Assembly: GCA_963682175.1 (NCBI GenBank)
Contig: OY821793.1
Span: 29,347,493-29,411,492 of the forward strand
DNA: 64,000 nucleotides
Direction: 5' to 3'
Source: Triglochin maritima
Lineage: Eukaryota > Streptophyta > Magnoliopsida > Alismatales > Juncaginaceae
In this document: positions 1 to 11,308 of the stretch, piece by piece
Numbering within the stretch: the stretch's first letter is position 1
Layout: every line of letters begins with the position of its first letter
Program-made: the position numbers and the translations under genes
The notes under the pieces: generated by a model
The model's database searches: none
Told to the model about the DNA's origin: nothing
What the model saw: only the letters and a program-made list of their open reading frames with translations

Positions 1-1
1 A

Positions 2-898
2 GCACAAGACACCGAGCATTTTCGGAAGCTAGTGGATGAGATCTCGCAGAGCGATCCTGCAGTAATTCGTAGTGCCTCTCGTATTTTATACGAACAGTTA
101 CACCCCGATCAGTCGAACTATGGAAAACCTGAAGAAAATACTAAGGTACGAGGTCGACCTAGGGGAAAGTCGACACGTCGGGACCCGAGTGCCTTCGATT
201 ATGCTGAGCGAGGTCGTGGTCGGTCTGGCAGTAGTGGGAGCAGGGGTCGTGGTCGGTCTGCCAGTAGTGGGAGCAGGGGTCGTCGGTCTAATTCGTCTCG
301 ATCGTCCTTGAATACGGGCACAAGATCTTCTTGTATGTCGATATCTTTGTTGTTATGTTATTTAATATATATTAGTAATCTAAATGGGGTTGAATATATT
401 ATCTCCTAATTTTGTTGTTTTAATGAATTGTTATTTACCTATCTTACAGTGTCCGGACGGGTTGACGTGGACAACTTCCCATATAATGATAGACTGCCAG
501 GAATCATTTTGCCATTTCTGCATAGGTGGAATGACGTACGTGCTGATGGCAACTGTGGATTTCGATGTGTTGCCGATGTCTTTCATGGTGGTCAGGAGAA
601 CTGGTCGTACGCCCGTCGTGCGATTTCTAATGAGATAGGTGCACATCCTATTTATGAGACAGTCTATTTCGGCCATGTGAGAGAGGCTCGTCAACGAATT
701 GATTGGGGCGGGGGAGGTTGTGGCGAGGATCATTATATGGAGGTTTGGTCCGACTTGTTTCCTATTGCGATTTTTTACAAGTGTGCGGTCATGTATTTCG
801 CAGTGGGAACGGATGGTTCGTTGTTCCCGTGTCTTACTGTTCTACCCTGGGAGTGTCCCTCTACCATGACGAGGCCTGTCAGAGAGTTGGTCATTTAG
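2..898 (+). pseudogene. 3' part of MULE transposase-OTU fusion gene, broken
   Basis: Two exons are visible: 2-332 and 450-898, with an intron 333-449 (GTATGT...TTACAG). The first encodes the end of the transposase, including an RG-rich basic linker (RGRPRGKSTRR, then RGRGRSGSSGSRGRGRS). The second begins an OTU-type cysteine protease domain with the nucleophile motif ADGNCGFRC. Compared with copy B, a few bases are missing just before the LGSY segment near 890. This puts a TAG at 896-898, upstream of the region that carries the catalytic-type histidine in copy B (HFIRLEL). The OTU domain is therefore truncated here. The sequence for the missing tail is still recognisable downstream to about 1050, in the same or a shifted frame. 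Confidence 0.85.
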
Positions 899-1328
899 GG
901 AGTTACGCTCATTTTATTCGTTTGGAATTACTTGATGATTTCCCAGTACCTCCTATAGCGACCTTATGGTATCAAATGCGAGATGAGAGTGTTGTTGGAT
1001 GGGAGGATCAGTACCAAAGTAGGATGGAGTATTGGAACCGGTTACGTTGATTGTAATTTGTAATGTTTTGTAATGTATAATATATCGTGTATTTCTACTT
1101 ATATCGTGTTGTTTTTTTACCGTATTTTAAATTTAAATATTATTTCATATCTAAAGAAATAAGTTGAAAATCTTTTCGTGAAAAATAAATATTAAAAAAT
1201 ACGATAGTCAAAGAAATATGTAGAAGATATGTTCGTCAGAAATAAATAATAAGAGTACACAAATAAACATAAGCATATACCAACAAATGTACTAACAGTG
1301 CAACAAAACGAAAGTAAAAGCAAGACAA

Positions 1329-3904
1329 CTACAGCTCAACATCTGAATCATGGTCTGCAATGCCCAACTGGCTGTTCCAATCCTCGATCAGGCGATCCCA
1401 ATCTGTACATGCAAGTCTCGTCGCCTCACTCGGCATGACGTCTCTCTCTCGCAAGAACGGCTGCGTACACCGTATCGCCCTACTCATCCACTGTATGTAA
1501 AATAAAAATTAGCGTACAATAACAAAATATACTTTACAATTAAATATAAAATTAGATAAACTTACCGCATCGGCACATGTCCTATCCAGTGCTCTCTCCG
1601 GTCTCGGAATGATACCGCGTACGAGTAGTGGATGTGAGCACCTACCGAACCACTGCAAATAATCTGGAGCACAAGTGAAGGGGTCGCGGCTACGACTCAG
1701 ATCGGCCAGGTGTAGTCGTCCTAGTCTCGGAAATGTCCTCCAAACCGATTCCGCAGACGAAACGCTGTGCCTGACGTCGTACATCGTGGCAGTCGCAGAC
1801 CGTACTGCATGCTCGGGCGTCGGAATGTCAACCGGTATCACCTGAACGTAGCCTAACTGACGTAACACGCGATCAGGTATATAAGGCTCTGTGATATCCC
1901 TATAACGAATAATGCCGGCAAATGTAGTCCTCGGCACAGCTACAGCAGGATCGGGACCGTACGGTAACCACTCCACCTAAACGTTTATACGTTAATAATA
2001 ATAAAATTAAATTTAAATAAACGTGAATGATATATACATCATATACCTGCGATGCAGTCATCTGATCTAGCCGTCTACGAATAGAAAGAAGTCGACTCTC
2101 GCTCTTATCCTCCGCCCGGACAGCCCACATACGCGAACGAGGATGACCACGCTCAACAATCTTCCGCTCACGATGGGGGCGGAAAGCAGGAAAATACTCA
2201 TATATCCAAGCCTGCAGCAGTGTAAGACAACCCGTAATCTGACCACAATCAGCGCGATTGGATATGCCCAACTGGCGATACAGATATGCCAATGTCGCCG
2301 ACCCCCATGAGTAATCAGCAATGGGATCTGGGTCCCTCGCCTCCAATAAGTCGCGTGGTCTCAGTCTGGAATCGCTCTTGTCGAGAAACAATACGCAGCC
2401 TAGCAGTAAGAAGAAATAAGCACTCATCTGCGTATCCTCAGTCCGTGGTGGTCGCCCCCGTCTGCAACACTCGTCCACAGCGTCGATACTAACACCACCG
2501 CCACTCTAGAATGAGCTATCCCGCCCAAGACCCTCCAGGCTGACACCCAGCAACTCAGATACATATAACTTCAGCTCAGATGTCGGCGCCTGCGCACTGA
2601 CCATGGGCCCCTCAACAGGAATGTGCAGAATCTGAAAGACGTCATGCAACATGATCGTCATCTCTCCGAACGGTAAGTGGAAAGTGTTGGTGTCAGGCTG
2701 CCACCGCTCCACGAATGCCGAAATCAACGGCATGTCGATGCAGGAAAACATGTTGTACGGCAAGTGACCCAATCCACTGTCGACCACGGTCGCCGTCATA
2801 TCCTCAGCCATCACTGAACACCATGCCTGCAATGTCGTACAGGCTCTGTGCCGATTATGGCACTTCAAAACCTTACGTTCCTCGTCATCCCAGATGCGTC
2901 TGGCGACGTGGCCTCCGAAACTCGGAATGACGCTGCCATCTACAGGACCACCGGGAATAATATCCGTGACGATCCAAGACTCGTCATCACCCCTCTTCTT
3001 CTTCTGAGCTCGGGCGTCTACAGTGCACGAACTCGAATCACCGGTCACAAACCGGCCACCTCGATCCTTCCTAATGACCCACTCAGCTGAAGGACCACCG
3101 TGTCGCCCCTGTCCTCGACCGGACTGATGTACCGCCTCCTCCTGTGGCCCCAAGTCGTATCGGCCCCCATCGTCACTGTCGTCGTGACTCCTCGCCTCAT
3201 CTGAATCATCCTCGTCGTCGAAAGACTCTCCAGGTGTCTGACGACGACGTAACAGATCTCTCTCTCTCCTAACTGAAGCAGAAATACCACTTGTACGTGG
3301 ATGACGAGGACCTGACTCGTCTGCTATACTACGTACCGGGCGTAAGGGAATTGATTTCCCTTTTCCTCCACGGTAACTCGATGACTATTAATTCAATTTA
3401 AAAATACAAATTTATTAATGATTTTACTATAATAATTAAACTAATTATTAACTTAATAATCGATTTATTTAGCAATTATCACAATTAATCAATAATCCGT
3501 TACTAAAATCGTACACAACTAATTACTAACATAATAATCAATTTATTTATTAATTAACACATTTTATAATTAATAAACGATTTACTAAACTAATTTAACT
3601 CACTATTAACATAATATTCAATTTATTTAAATTTTATCACAATTTATAATCAATTTAAAAACAAATTAAAAAAAAAATTCCAGGCGTCTGCGGGAGACGC
3701 CTACCCTACGTTGTAGGCGTCTGCCGGAGACGCCTGCCCTACGTGGGAGACGTCTCCCGCAGACGTCTGTGCCATGGGTCGGGCGGCTCCCGCGGTCGCC
3801 CGACTCAAAAAAAAATTAAAAAATTAATTGAAATAAACAAGGTGATTTACCAGATGTGAGTAGTCCGGGGTGTCCGCTGGCTCTTTCCCTGGTCTCCGAG
3901 ACAT
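1329..3904 (-). pseudogene. Plant mobile domain (MAIN-like) gene of MULE copy A, nonsense mutation
   Basis: Four exons match copy B in position: 3851-3904 (starts MSRRPGKE), 2047-3384, 1566-1976 and 1329-1490. All have GT..AG borders. The big second exon carries the plant mobile domain (PMD, PF10536-like), seen in the stretch SGLGHLPYNMFSCIDMPL followed by FHLPFGEMTIMLHDVFQILH. The region before it is acidic and arginine-rich. In exon 2 a tryptophan codon of copy B is TAG here (2506-2508), so the protein stops after about 0.9 kb of this exon. The fourth exon, by contrast, keeps its reading frame to TAG at 1329-1331 and encodes an acidic tail. Copy B has lost that tail by a short CT-repeat expansion, so the two copies carry different lesions. 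Confidence 0.82.
3680..3808. repeat. GC-rich palindrome cluster in PMD-gene intron 1 (copy A)
   Basis: In the middle of a very AT-rich intron lies a 130 bp GC-rich block made of short near-perfect palindromes. Examples are AGGCGTCTGCGGGAGACGCC and GGGAGACGTCTCCC, separated by CCTACG or CCATGGG. The outer arms GGGCGGCTCC and GGTCGCCCG are also partly complementary. The same block is in copy B at 31004-31132, and related blocks occur in the transposase intron and in the deletion derivative at 57 kb. Confidence 0.85.
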
Positions 3905-4297
3905 CCTATTTGGTGAATAAAAGTGTGATATGAAGAGAAAGTTGTGTTAAAAGAGTGAAATGAGGAGTTATATCAGTAGAAAGTGTAGAGGGGGCAAAAT
4001 GGTAATCTTACGGACGATTTAAGTAGTTTTACGGCGACGAATAGCAGTTCAGGAAAAAAATCTAAAACCCGAAATAAACCTTTTCATAAATAAACCAAAA
4101 AAATACAAAAGAATTCCGAACACCCGAAATTACCGCGAATGCAACGGCCCACCGTCAAAATATCTTGACTTTATTTTCGGAAGAAAATATCTGACTTAAT
4201 CATTATCTCAACGATCAAGTCAAAACAACATTACATCCAACGGCGGAGATAATAGCACGTCAATATTGAACATGTCTTGTCTCTGTTCTTTTTGTTC

Positions 4298-4307
4298 CTA
4301 TAAAAAC
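4298..4307 (+). promoter_or_regulatory. Probable TATA box of the RMA-type E3 gene
   Basis: CTATAAAAAC lies in a stretch that then reads like a plant 5' leader (CT-rich, no repeats), with a good splice donor at 4479 (G|GTAAGTTG). The MULE right end stops about 240 bp upstream, so that element forms the distal upstream sequence of this promoter. The start site is inferred from spacing to lie near 4330. Confidence 0.5.
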
Positions 4308-4329
4308 CACAACTCACGTTTGCGTTTCC

Positions 4330-7300
4330 CACATTTTGTTCTCAACTCGGTTGGAGAAATATTATAATTATTATATTTTCTCTCCAAATTCTTGCGATTC
4401 TGAATTCTGATCTCCCATTTGAGCTCATCTTTGTGGTCGTGGTTGCGTTAGAAGCCGTTCTCTCGTTTGCTTTGATTGGTAAGTTGTGTTTTTTTCTTTG
4501 GTTCTTGATTTTTTTAAAGTTTTTTGTTTTTTGCTTTTTGAGGATTTGAGGTTGTGGGTTTGTATTTTTGATCAAATTTGGTGATGGGTTTGTTTGTTCT
4601 ATCATGTTTGGTAATGGGTTTGTTTGTTTGTTTGATCATGTTTGGTAATGTGAATAAGGTGTCTGCGTTTGAAATTATATTTGTGAGATATGCAATGCGT
4701 TGGTTGATGGTGTTTTATTTTGTTCATTTTTATTTGTTTACTAGTTTTCAGATTGTACTGAAAAATGTTGTGGGTTTTGTTTTAGTTTTCAAAACACTGG
4801 TTTTGCCTTTAATTTTTCATTGCTCTGGTCAACTTCCAAACATGTTTTCTAAAAGAGTGGTTTAGGTTTTAGCTTTTTTTCATTTTATTGAATTGTTGGG
4901 AGCAAAAGTTTTAATTCCCAATATTTTGTATTCTCATATGGTCGATGAGGTTTTTTTAACTTATAAGTAAACTTGAGTTGTGATTGGATGAAGCTCACAA
5001 ACATGAGTTTTTGGTGAGAAGTTAGTTTCTCAGAATATGAATTCAGGAACAACTTCTTCTTTAGAGGTTGAGAGTTGTTTGGATGGACAAAAGACTTCTG
5101 GGAGTTCTAAATATATTGTCGAAGGAAATTCCCAAATTATCATAGATTTTGATTAAATAAAAGTTTATGTATGTATATGTTAAAAATAAATAAAAATAAA
5201 ATCATTATAAAAATTCAACAAATGGAGGAACCAGAAGCTAACTTTTTTCTTATGACAGAATATGACTTTTTTCTTATTATACAAATTGTTAACTTGAAAT
5301 CCGTATTGGAAATGAGATTTTCAGCTCACCCCCAACGTATTTGGATGCAGCCCTGGTACCGTAGCAACTAACAGAGTAGGAGCCGTTGCATCCGAACGCA
5401 GCCTTCGTTAGGTAAAGTTATTTGTTATTTTATAGGTTAGGTAGTCTTGTCATGTCTTCGTATTTTCACGGAAAGTTTGATTTTATTTTTATTCTGAGAA
5501 TATGCCCATGGTTTGTTCCATAAAAACACTTTTCAGAAAAGAGTTTTTTTTCTTTTTATTTACTACCTTTGTTTGCTCTTTTTATCACCATGTCTGAATT
5601 CTGATATCTCAGAGATAAGACTTTTTCTGTCAATTTTGTATTTCGGCGAATGATTGAAAGAAATGCTTATCACTTACTTATCCCTATGCTTTGTTATTTG
5701 GTCTTACAATTTTTTTAACTTATCCGTAAATATCATTGCTTTGTTTATTTCCGTCCTTTAGTTTTACTTCTTTTTTTAGTAGAAAAAATCCAAAAAGTTG
5801 TTGCGTCTAGTTTCAAATTAATCAATAAAGAAACATCTTGGATTGGATCTTAGAAAAGTCAATTTGGTGATGTCCGTAGGAAGTAGGACTTTGAATCCGG
5901 ACCGGATGCCCGCGGACCGAAGACCGGACCAAACCGAATCGGTCCGGTCAAAAACTGAATTTTTTAAAGTAAAAAAAAAATTGCCGGACCGAACTCGAAA
6001 TTTTAAAATTTGCCGGACCGAAACCAAGACCGGACTGGATTTTTTCAAAAATTTCCAGACCGAACCCGGACCGACCGGTCCGGTCCGATCCAGTTGACCA
6101 GGTTGACCCGGTCAATGCTCTGCCCTAGCAAGAAGTCCAACGTCAAAATTCTTTGCCACTTCTACAAGATTTGGTAAGATGTGTGGATGACTAGATGTGG
6201 TCATAGATAGTATCGAAGGTTTGTTTTAGTATTAGATTCTTAATCAAAATAATATTGTTACTAATTCTTGTTCAAAGAAATTTGCTGAGTTAAATAAAGA
6301 TAGGTGTTACTTTTCTACGAGGGAAGAAGAGTACGAGGTTAGTGCAAGCTGTGTTTGGGATTGTTACCAATCATAGATAATAAAAGGTGGTTTGTTGAGT
6401 CTAAATAACTGTTAGGTAGCACGTTAAAAATTGTTCATTTCCAGCTTTCTGATGAAAACGTGGTCGTATTTTTTAAGTTATTTCAATAAAAACATCTATC
6501 AGCAGAGACAAAAGCTTGCCAACTCTTTAAATAAGCCACTTATTGTTGTTCTTTGCTTGTGTCCTTTTCCATGAGTTTTGCACTTTTCCAACCAACCTTC
6601 TTATGTCTTCCTTCAATTAGATTAGTTTTTCACATAATTTCTTAGTGATGTAGCAACCACCCTTTTCTTGGTTCTTATCATTTTCTCTACTCAAACATAT
6701 ATAGGTCAATAGTCACAGCACTCAAAACTATATTTAGATTGTGTAGGCGTGTGGGGAAAGTTGGAAGTGTTGGCAATGCTTCAGCAGGGAGATTTCGTTA
6801 GCTTTAGGTTTTGATTTGGTATTCTATTGTTGTTCCATAGAGAGAAAATAAACTACTTAACTATTGTTGATTAAGCACCAACCACTTAGTTAGCTCCAAT
6901 TATCCAAATGTCCATAGCGCGAATCCAGCAACATTAGTAATCAAACCACATTGGACTAATCGTTGGCTAGTAATTTCAAGGAACTTGTTAAAGGTGGTGA
7001 CGTGGCTGGAACAAAAAGTAATTCTAACTACCCTTGGTGGTTTGAATTACTTTTAAACATCATGGGTGCACGAGGTTTGCATTGAGATTAACATCATATT
7101 ATAAATTGAAAGGCATCTTAGACCCTGTTGAGCCCTTAAACCTAGTAATAAACTAACAAATATTTTATGATCAACAAACTCCCAAGAAGCTTCAACACAT
7201 GAATTATCATTAATATTATAGTTCCCACCTTTTTTCCCAACCAACATTAGGAGGTGCAGCTACCTTTGTTTATGACTCCAACCAATGGGCTCTCTATGAT

Positions 7301-7385
7301 TCTATATATATATATATATATATTCCAAGTTTCCAACAACTTAATTAACCCACCTTATCTTGTGCAGGAAACAAATCAAACACAA
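4330..7385 (+). other. Inferred 5' leader exon and long leader intron of the RMA-type gene
   Basis: A CT-rich leader exon (about 4330-4478) ends at a strong donor. The first good acceptor directly upstream of the start codon of the RING gene is CTTGTGCAG at 7359-7367. This implies an intron of about 2.9 kb. Its 5' third is T-rich, as plant leader introns usually are. It holds a GGACCGAAC-rich repeat block near 5.9-6.1 kb and a (TA)n run at 7303-7322. I see no other coding signal in it. The pairing of this donor with this acceptor is an inference. Confidence 0.45.
5865..6115. repeat. Degenerate CCGGACCGAAC-rich repeat block
   Basis: This block of about 250 bp repeats GGACCGAAC, CGGTCCGGTC and related words in both orientations. 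It ends GACCGGTCCGGTCC, then TTGACCCGGTCAATGC. It is far more GC-rich than its surroundings and looks like the remnant of a small non-autonomous DNA element. I could not define matching ends or a target duplication. Confidence 0.45.
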
Positions 7386-7931
7386 ATGGAGGAACCACAA
7401 ACCAAGCCGAATTTCGACTGCAGCATTTGCCTGGACTTCGCGTCGCAGCCGGTGGTTACGCTCTGCGGCCACTTGTACTGCTGGCCATGCATGTACAAGT
7501 GGCTAGAGCACCAGACCAAGACCGAAACACCGCAGCAATGCCCGGTGTGCAAGGCCTCCTTGTCCCAGACCGCCCTCGTCCCACTTTACGGCCGTGGTCG
7601 GGAAGACTCGAAGCCTGAGTCCATCCCGGACCGCCCAGCCTATCGCCAGGAAAGACGAGAATCTGTCCCGCCCGAGAGGACTTTGAGTCCTCCAAGAAGA
7701 GTGAGGGGTCTTGAGGATTACATTGAAGCCAATGCACGGAGTTTGCATGGGATGCATCAGTTACTGCCTTGGTGCTTCTGTGGGGAGGAGGAGTATTCGA
7801 GCCCGTATTACGTGCACGGTAGTGAAGCCGACCCGAGGCGGGCGAGGAGGGAGATGGACGCGAAGGTGTCGTTGCACCGGATATCGACTTTTTTGTTCAT
7901 GTGTGTGGTTGCTTGCTGGCTCTTGTTCTGA
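7386..7931 (+). CDS. RMA-type membrane-anchored RING E3 ubiquitin ligase
   Basis: The 181-residue protein has a C3HC4 RING near the N-terminus: Cys12, Cys15, Cys27, His29, Cys32, Cys35, Cys52 and Cys55, seen in CSICLDFASQPVVTLCGHLY and in CPVC. The RING is followed by LVPLYGRG, a hallmark of plant RMA and animal RNF5/RNF185 ligases. The last 18 or so residues (from about HRIST, through FLFMCVVACWLLF) form a single hydrophobic segment, which would anchor the protein by its tail. Known relatives sit in the ER membrane and ubiquitinate clients for degradation. The start ATG at 7386 lies just inside the exon after the acceptor at 7367 and begins MEEPQTKPNFDC. The frame is also open upstream, but that part would be intron. 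Related Arabidopsis proteins are somewhat longer. The coding region is a single exon. Confidence 0.9.
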   Translation: MEEPQTKPNFDCSICLDFASQPVVTLCGHLYCWPCMYKWLEHQTKTETPQQCPVCKASLSQTALVPLYGRGREDSKPESIPDRPAYRQERRESVPPERTLSPPRRVRGLEDYIEANARSLHGMHQLLPWCFCGEEEYSSPYYVHGSEADPRRARREMDAKVSLHRISTFLFMCVVACWLLF

Positions 7932-9283
7932 GCTGTTGATGTGAATCAGATCGTTCAACGTTGTGTAGGTTTTTTTTTTAAAACTTTGAGGTCTCAATTT
8001 CGACCCTGTAAATGGCTCTCTCAATTGGTTTTCAACCTGGAAGCTGCGGTGTAGAGTTTGTAATTCTGTAACAGAAGGAAAAAAAACACAAATTGTATAT
8101 GATTCGAGTCCTTGTTGTTATGATGCAACCTTCAAGATTACGGGAATGTAATTGTTATAAAGTCATCTTGGTGGAGCTTAAAAGTGAATTTGATTTGAAG
8201 TGTATAAGAAAAGTTGTTCATCTGTTTGAATACTGTAACTGAAAGCTGCCTTATCTACTGGGGTACTGTAGTCCATTTAGGAACATTTTTAGTTGGTTGT
8301 GGATGGCAATAAATGACAGCACGGCCAATAAATTGTTTTAAGTAGTGTAGTATGCAGATGGTTAGTTCACTTTCATGTATCCATGATTGTATCAGAAGTT
8401 GGTTTCTGTTATTGTCTTAAATTTAAGGTCATGCCACCGCCTTGTCGTTACTTGAAAGGTCAGATTTTCTTGCAGTGGACGACCCGGAGGAATGAGTTAC
8501 TAAGAAAATCCACAGAAAATCAAAATCACTAAAACTCATGTTATCCAATCTGCCGATTAATAATTGGGCAGCAATGCAACAACGCCTGGCAAATTTGCTA
8601 AAAAAATGCGACGCCTGATAATTTTGGTAAAATATCATCCAAATATTCACATGTTCTGGATTCCAAACCCTCTGAAGTCTGTGTTATGATAATCATTTGA
8701 TCGATACTAATCATTCCTCTGAAGTACCCATATTTAGTACTTAAATTCCAACGATATTTTACTTCCAATTCGATCTGAAACATATTTAGTACTTAAATTC
8801 CAACAATATTTAGTACTTAAACATAGTTAAGATTATGTTTAAAAATGTATTAAGAATATAATGTAAAAAAATTACAAAATACTACAAATATGTGTTTAAA
8901 TAATAAATTTTTAACGTTCAATAAGCAAAGTGTTATCTTTTAAAGTCCAACGGTGTAAATTAATATCTAGATATAGTTCAAAAACGACAAACTGTGTGCT
9001 CCGATTACAATCATTATAAGGCCTTGTCACTGAGGCTGCCATCAATGTATAATAGAGTACAACATTGTGCAGAACAACACAGGACCACAAGCAAAGATCA
9101 TTAAACTTTTTACTTACAGCAACACTACATGGCACGACAAGGTTAGTGACCACTTTTATATAGTTCATGGTCAGCTATCTACAGGAAACAAATTTACAGA
9201 TCTACAAATCTTCACAGGGTCTACAAAGCATAAGCAAAAGCCAACGGTTCTAGCTATGAGCTCGATAAAAGTGCAGCAGCTTA
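7932..9283. other. Intergenic, with 3' end of the RMA-type gene and a short direct repeat
   Basis: The first few hundred bases are AT-rich and probably include the 3' untranslated region of the RING gene. At about 8727-8825 a unit containing ATATTTAGTACTTAAATTCC is repeated nearly in tandem. From 8840 on the sequence is AT-rich, and the stretch closest to 9284 should be the 3' untranslated region of the convergent minus-strand zinc-finger gene. I see no further gene. Confidence 0.5.
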
Positions 9284-11308
9284 TCAGGCAGTGGTTTTTC
9301 CTGAAATTAAGAAAATCATCCACTGAGAGAGAGTATTTTGTATCAGGAAACCATGCAAACAGATGATCAATTCTTGAACCTGTAGTGACCCTTGGCAGGA
9401 AAAACTTAGTCCGGTGCATGATTTTTGCAGGATTTCAGGATTTTCTTTCCAGGCCTGGTTCGTTTGAATTGCCTTTAATTTGCATCGAAATATCTGAAAA
9501 CACAAGCATATCCAAAACCAATAGTATTACAATATATGTTGACTATGCACGAAGGTGCTATAGCTATAGGGTTGAATCCTGACGTATATATCAAAAATGC
9601 ATGGGAAAGATGCCAAGATAACATTTCACCGTATATGTCAAATCACTTCTTCTATTTGTCAATAAGATCCAAATAATTTTCGAGCATTTGAAAGTAGAGA
9701 GACCAAATTTAAGATAGACATCTTCCACTAATTATGATCAGAAATTAAACAAAGGAATTAAAGGGCAAACCTCTGAATGAGGGACGGTTGGATTCTCCAA
9801 TTGATCTCCTTTAATATTTGCACCAGTACCCTGACATTCCGGGCAGAGTATAGAAGAAATTTGCTGTCTCAAAGTTACTTTTCCCTTGCGTCCCCGTGAT
9901 TTCTTTACTTTCATTGGTGTGCTATTCCATAGCTCAAGTTCACATACAAGAATCCAGTGTATAAGGCAAGATACATGAAATGCATGAAATGCCTGCATGT
10001 GATGAAGAAACTTTTATACACACACCATAATACAACAAAACTTTAAAAAACTGCCGAAGTTATTACCCCATTTGTATTTCTGCTGCTGCATGCTAACTTT
10101 CCAGTCTTCAGATTTAACAGGGCAGCAGCATCTTTACCAGGAAGCAAGGGTTGCCGACATATGTCACAGCTTTTCTCAGCGTCCAGGCGTTTACGCCTTC
10201 TCAAATCTCGCCTAACAGCTTTGGTGGACATGAGCCTTTGATCATTAAACGGATCATCTATTGACATTGTGCTCTGAACAGTAAACCCACTCGAATCGGG
10301 ACCACCTACGGATGAGGAATCACCGTGTTCACTGAAACTTCCAGTCGTTACTTCAGTATCTGAAAATGATTTTTTCCTCTTCTTAGTGGTATTATCATCC
10401 TCAAATTCAAGGAAAGAGGCAGACGATACAAGAAGATTGAGGTCGTCAGAAGTACATTTTCTACCCAATTCACGCCTATAAGAGAAACTAACAATCGCAA
10501 AGTCACAATCCAAAGTCGGCAATAGCTCAATATTTTCAGAGTCCCCTTCTCCCAACCAAGCACACCAAACTCGACCAAATTTCTTACCAACTTGCTCACA
10601 TTCAATGAACCTGGAAGAAATACAGCCAAGCCCCATAAGACTTATTGGCAAATCTGAAACTCTTTGTCCCATAAGAACCCCATGAATAAATTGGTAACTT
10701 TCAGTAACATTGCACAGCAATCCTTTGGCATTACCACTTGTGACAGCAGAACTGTTGCCATTGGTTCTGAACGACATGACATGGTTCTCCTTCCTCTTAA
10801 CAATTGCATGATGACTATTCTCGGCGTCCATCTCCACAGAAACAGGATTCTTGTCATGGTCATTCAACACCAAAGCAAGGGATGCATCGCTAGAATTCAA
10901 AACACCTTGGACATGCGACGTAAGTTCGGAAGACACTTCATGACCACTAATAGCATCGATGTCGTATGCCATTCTAGGGCAAACTTGTTCCTTTTCTTTC
11001 ATCATATTGTTGGAGAAGAAGAGGATCCCATCATTAAAAGGCCAGAGTATCTCACCAAAAAGAGTAGATTGAGCAAAAACACGCCTCTTGGAATGGAGAT
11101 TGCCTCGGAGATGGTCATCGAGACTGGAATCATTAAAGCACTGGGCAAGACACATAGTACAAAAGAAGATGAACTTCTTACCCACCTCCCTCAATTCAAC
11201 ATACACATCACCATTACTCCACACTTCATGAAGCTTAGCCTTTGCAGATTCTTCTTGCAGATTGTAAGATACTGGCAGCTTCCTTAATGCTAATTCTCTG
11301 CCAGCCAT
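9284..11308 (-). CDS. Uncharacterised plant zinc-finger protein (C2H2-like plus C-terminal Cys/His cluster)
   Basis: Three coding exons join in frame: 10067-11308, 9771-9992 and 9284-9493 (donors GGG|GTAATA and GAG|GTTTGC, acceptors ATGCAG and TTTCAG), giving 557 residues. The start MAGRELALRKLP was chosen because the sequence 5' of it lacks conserved-looking coding content. Near residues 52-75 there is a C2H2-like finger (FFCTMCLAQCFNDSSLDDHL then GNLH). A basic patch (RRDLRRRKRLDAEK) precedes a second Cys/His region spread over exons 1 and 2 (CDICRQPLLPGK, HVSCLIHW, LCPECQG) that resembles a divergent RING or PHD-like fold. The last exon has a compact charged motif (KAIQTNQAWKENPEILQKS). 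I do not recognise a named gene. A nuclear or ubiquitin-related role would be speculation. Confidence 0.75.

Larger units (their letters stand above)
1..4051 (+). mobile_element. Mutator-like element (MULE) copy A, right-hand part
   Basis: The window opens inside the transposase gene of this element. The sequence is nearly identical to the matching part of the complete copy at 25153-31376, so the same genes appear in the same order: transposase-OTU on plus, then the plant mobile domain gene on minus, then the terminal inverted repeat. The right terminus (about 3990-4051) reads GGGCAAAATGGTAATC, then CGATTTAAGTAG, and ends GAATAGCAGTTCA. It is followed by GGAAAAAAA at 4052-4060, a candidate 9 bp target duplication. 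The left end lies outside the window. Both genes carry lesions that copy B lacks, so this copy does not encode intact versions of either protein. Confidence 0.92.

Noticed and set aside
7456..7757. Open frames on minus across the RING gene
   Set aside because: They mirror the GC-rich coding sequence of the plus-strand RING gene and have no domain of their own.
10664..11287. 207-codon open frame on plus opposite the zinc-finger gene
   Set aside because: It is antisense to a spliced gene with clear family-like motifs and ends without any recognisable domain; it is best explained as a shadow.
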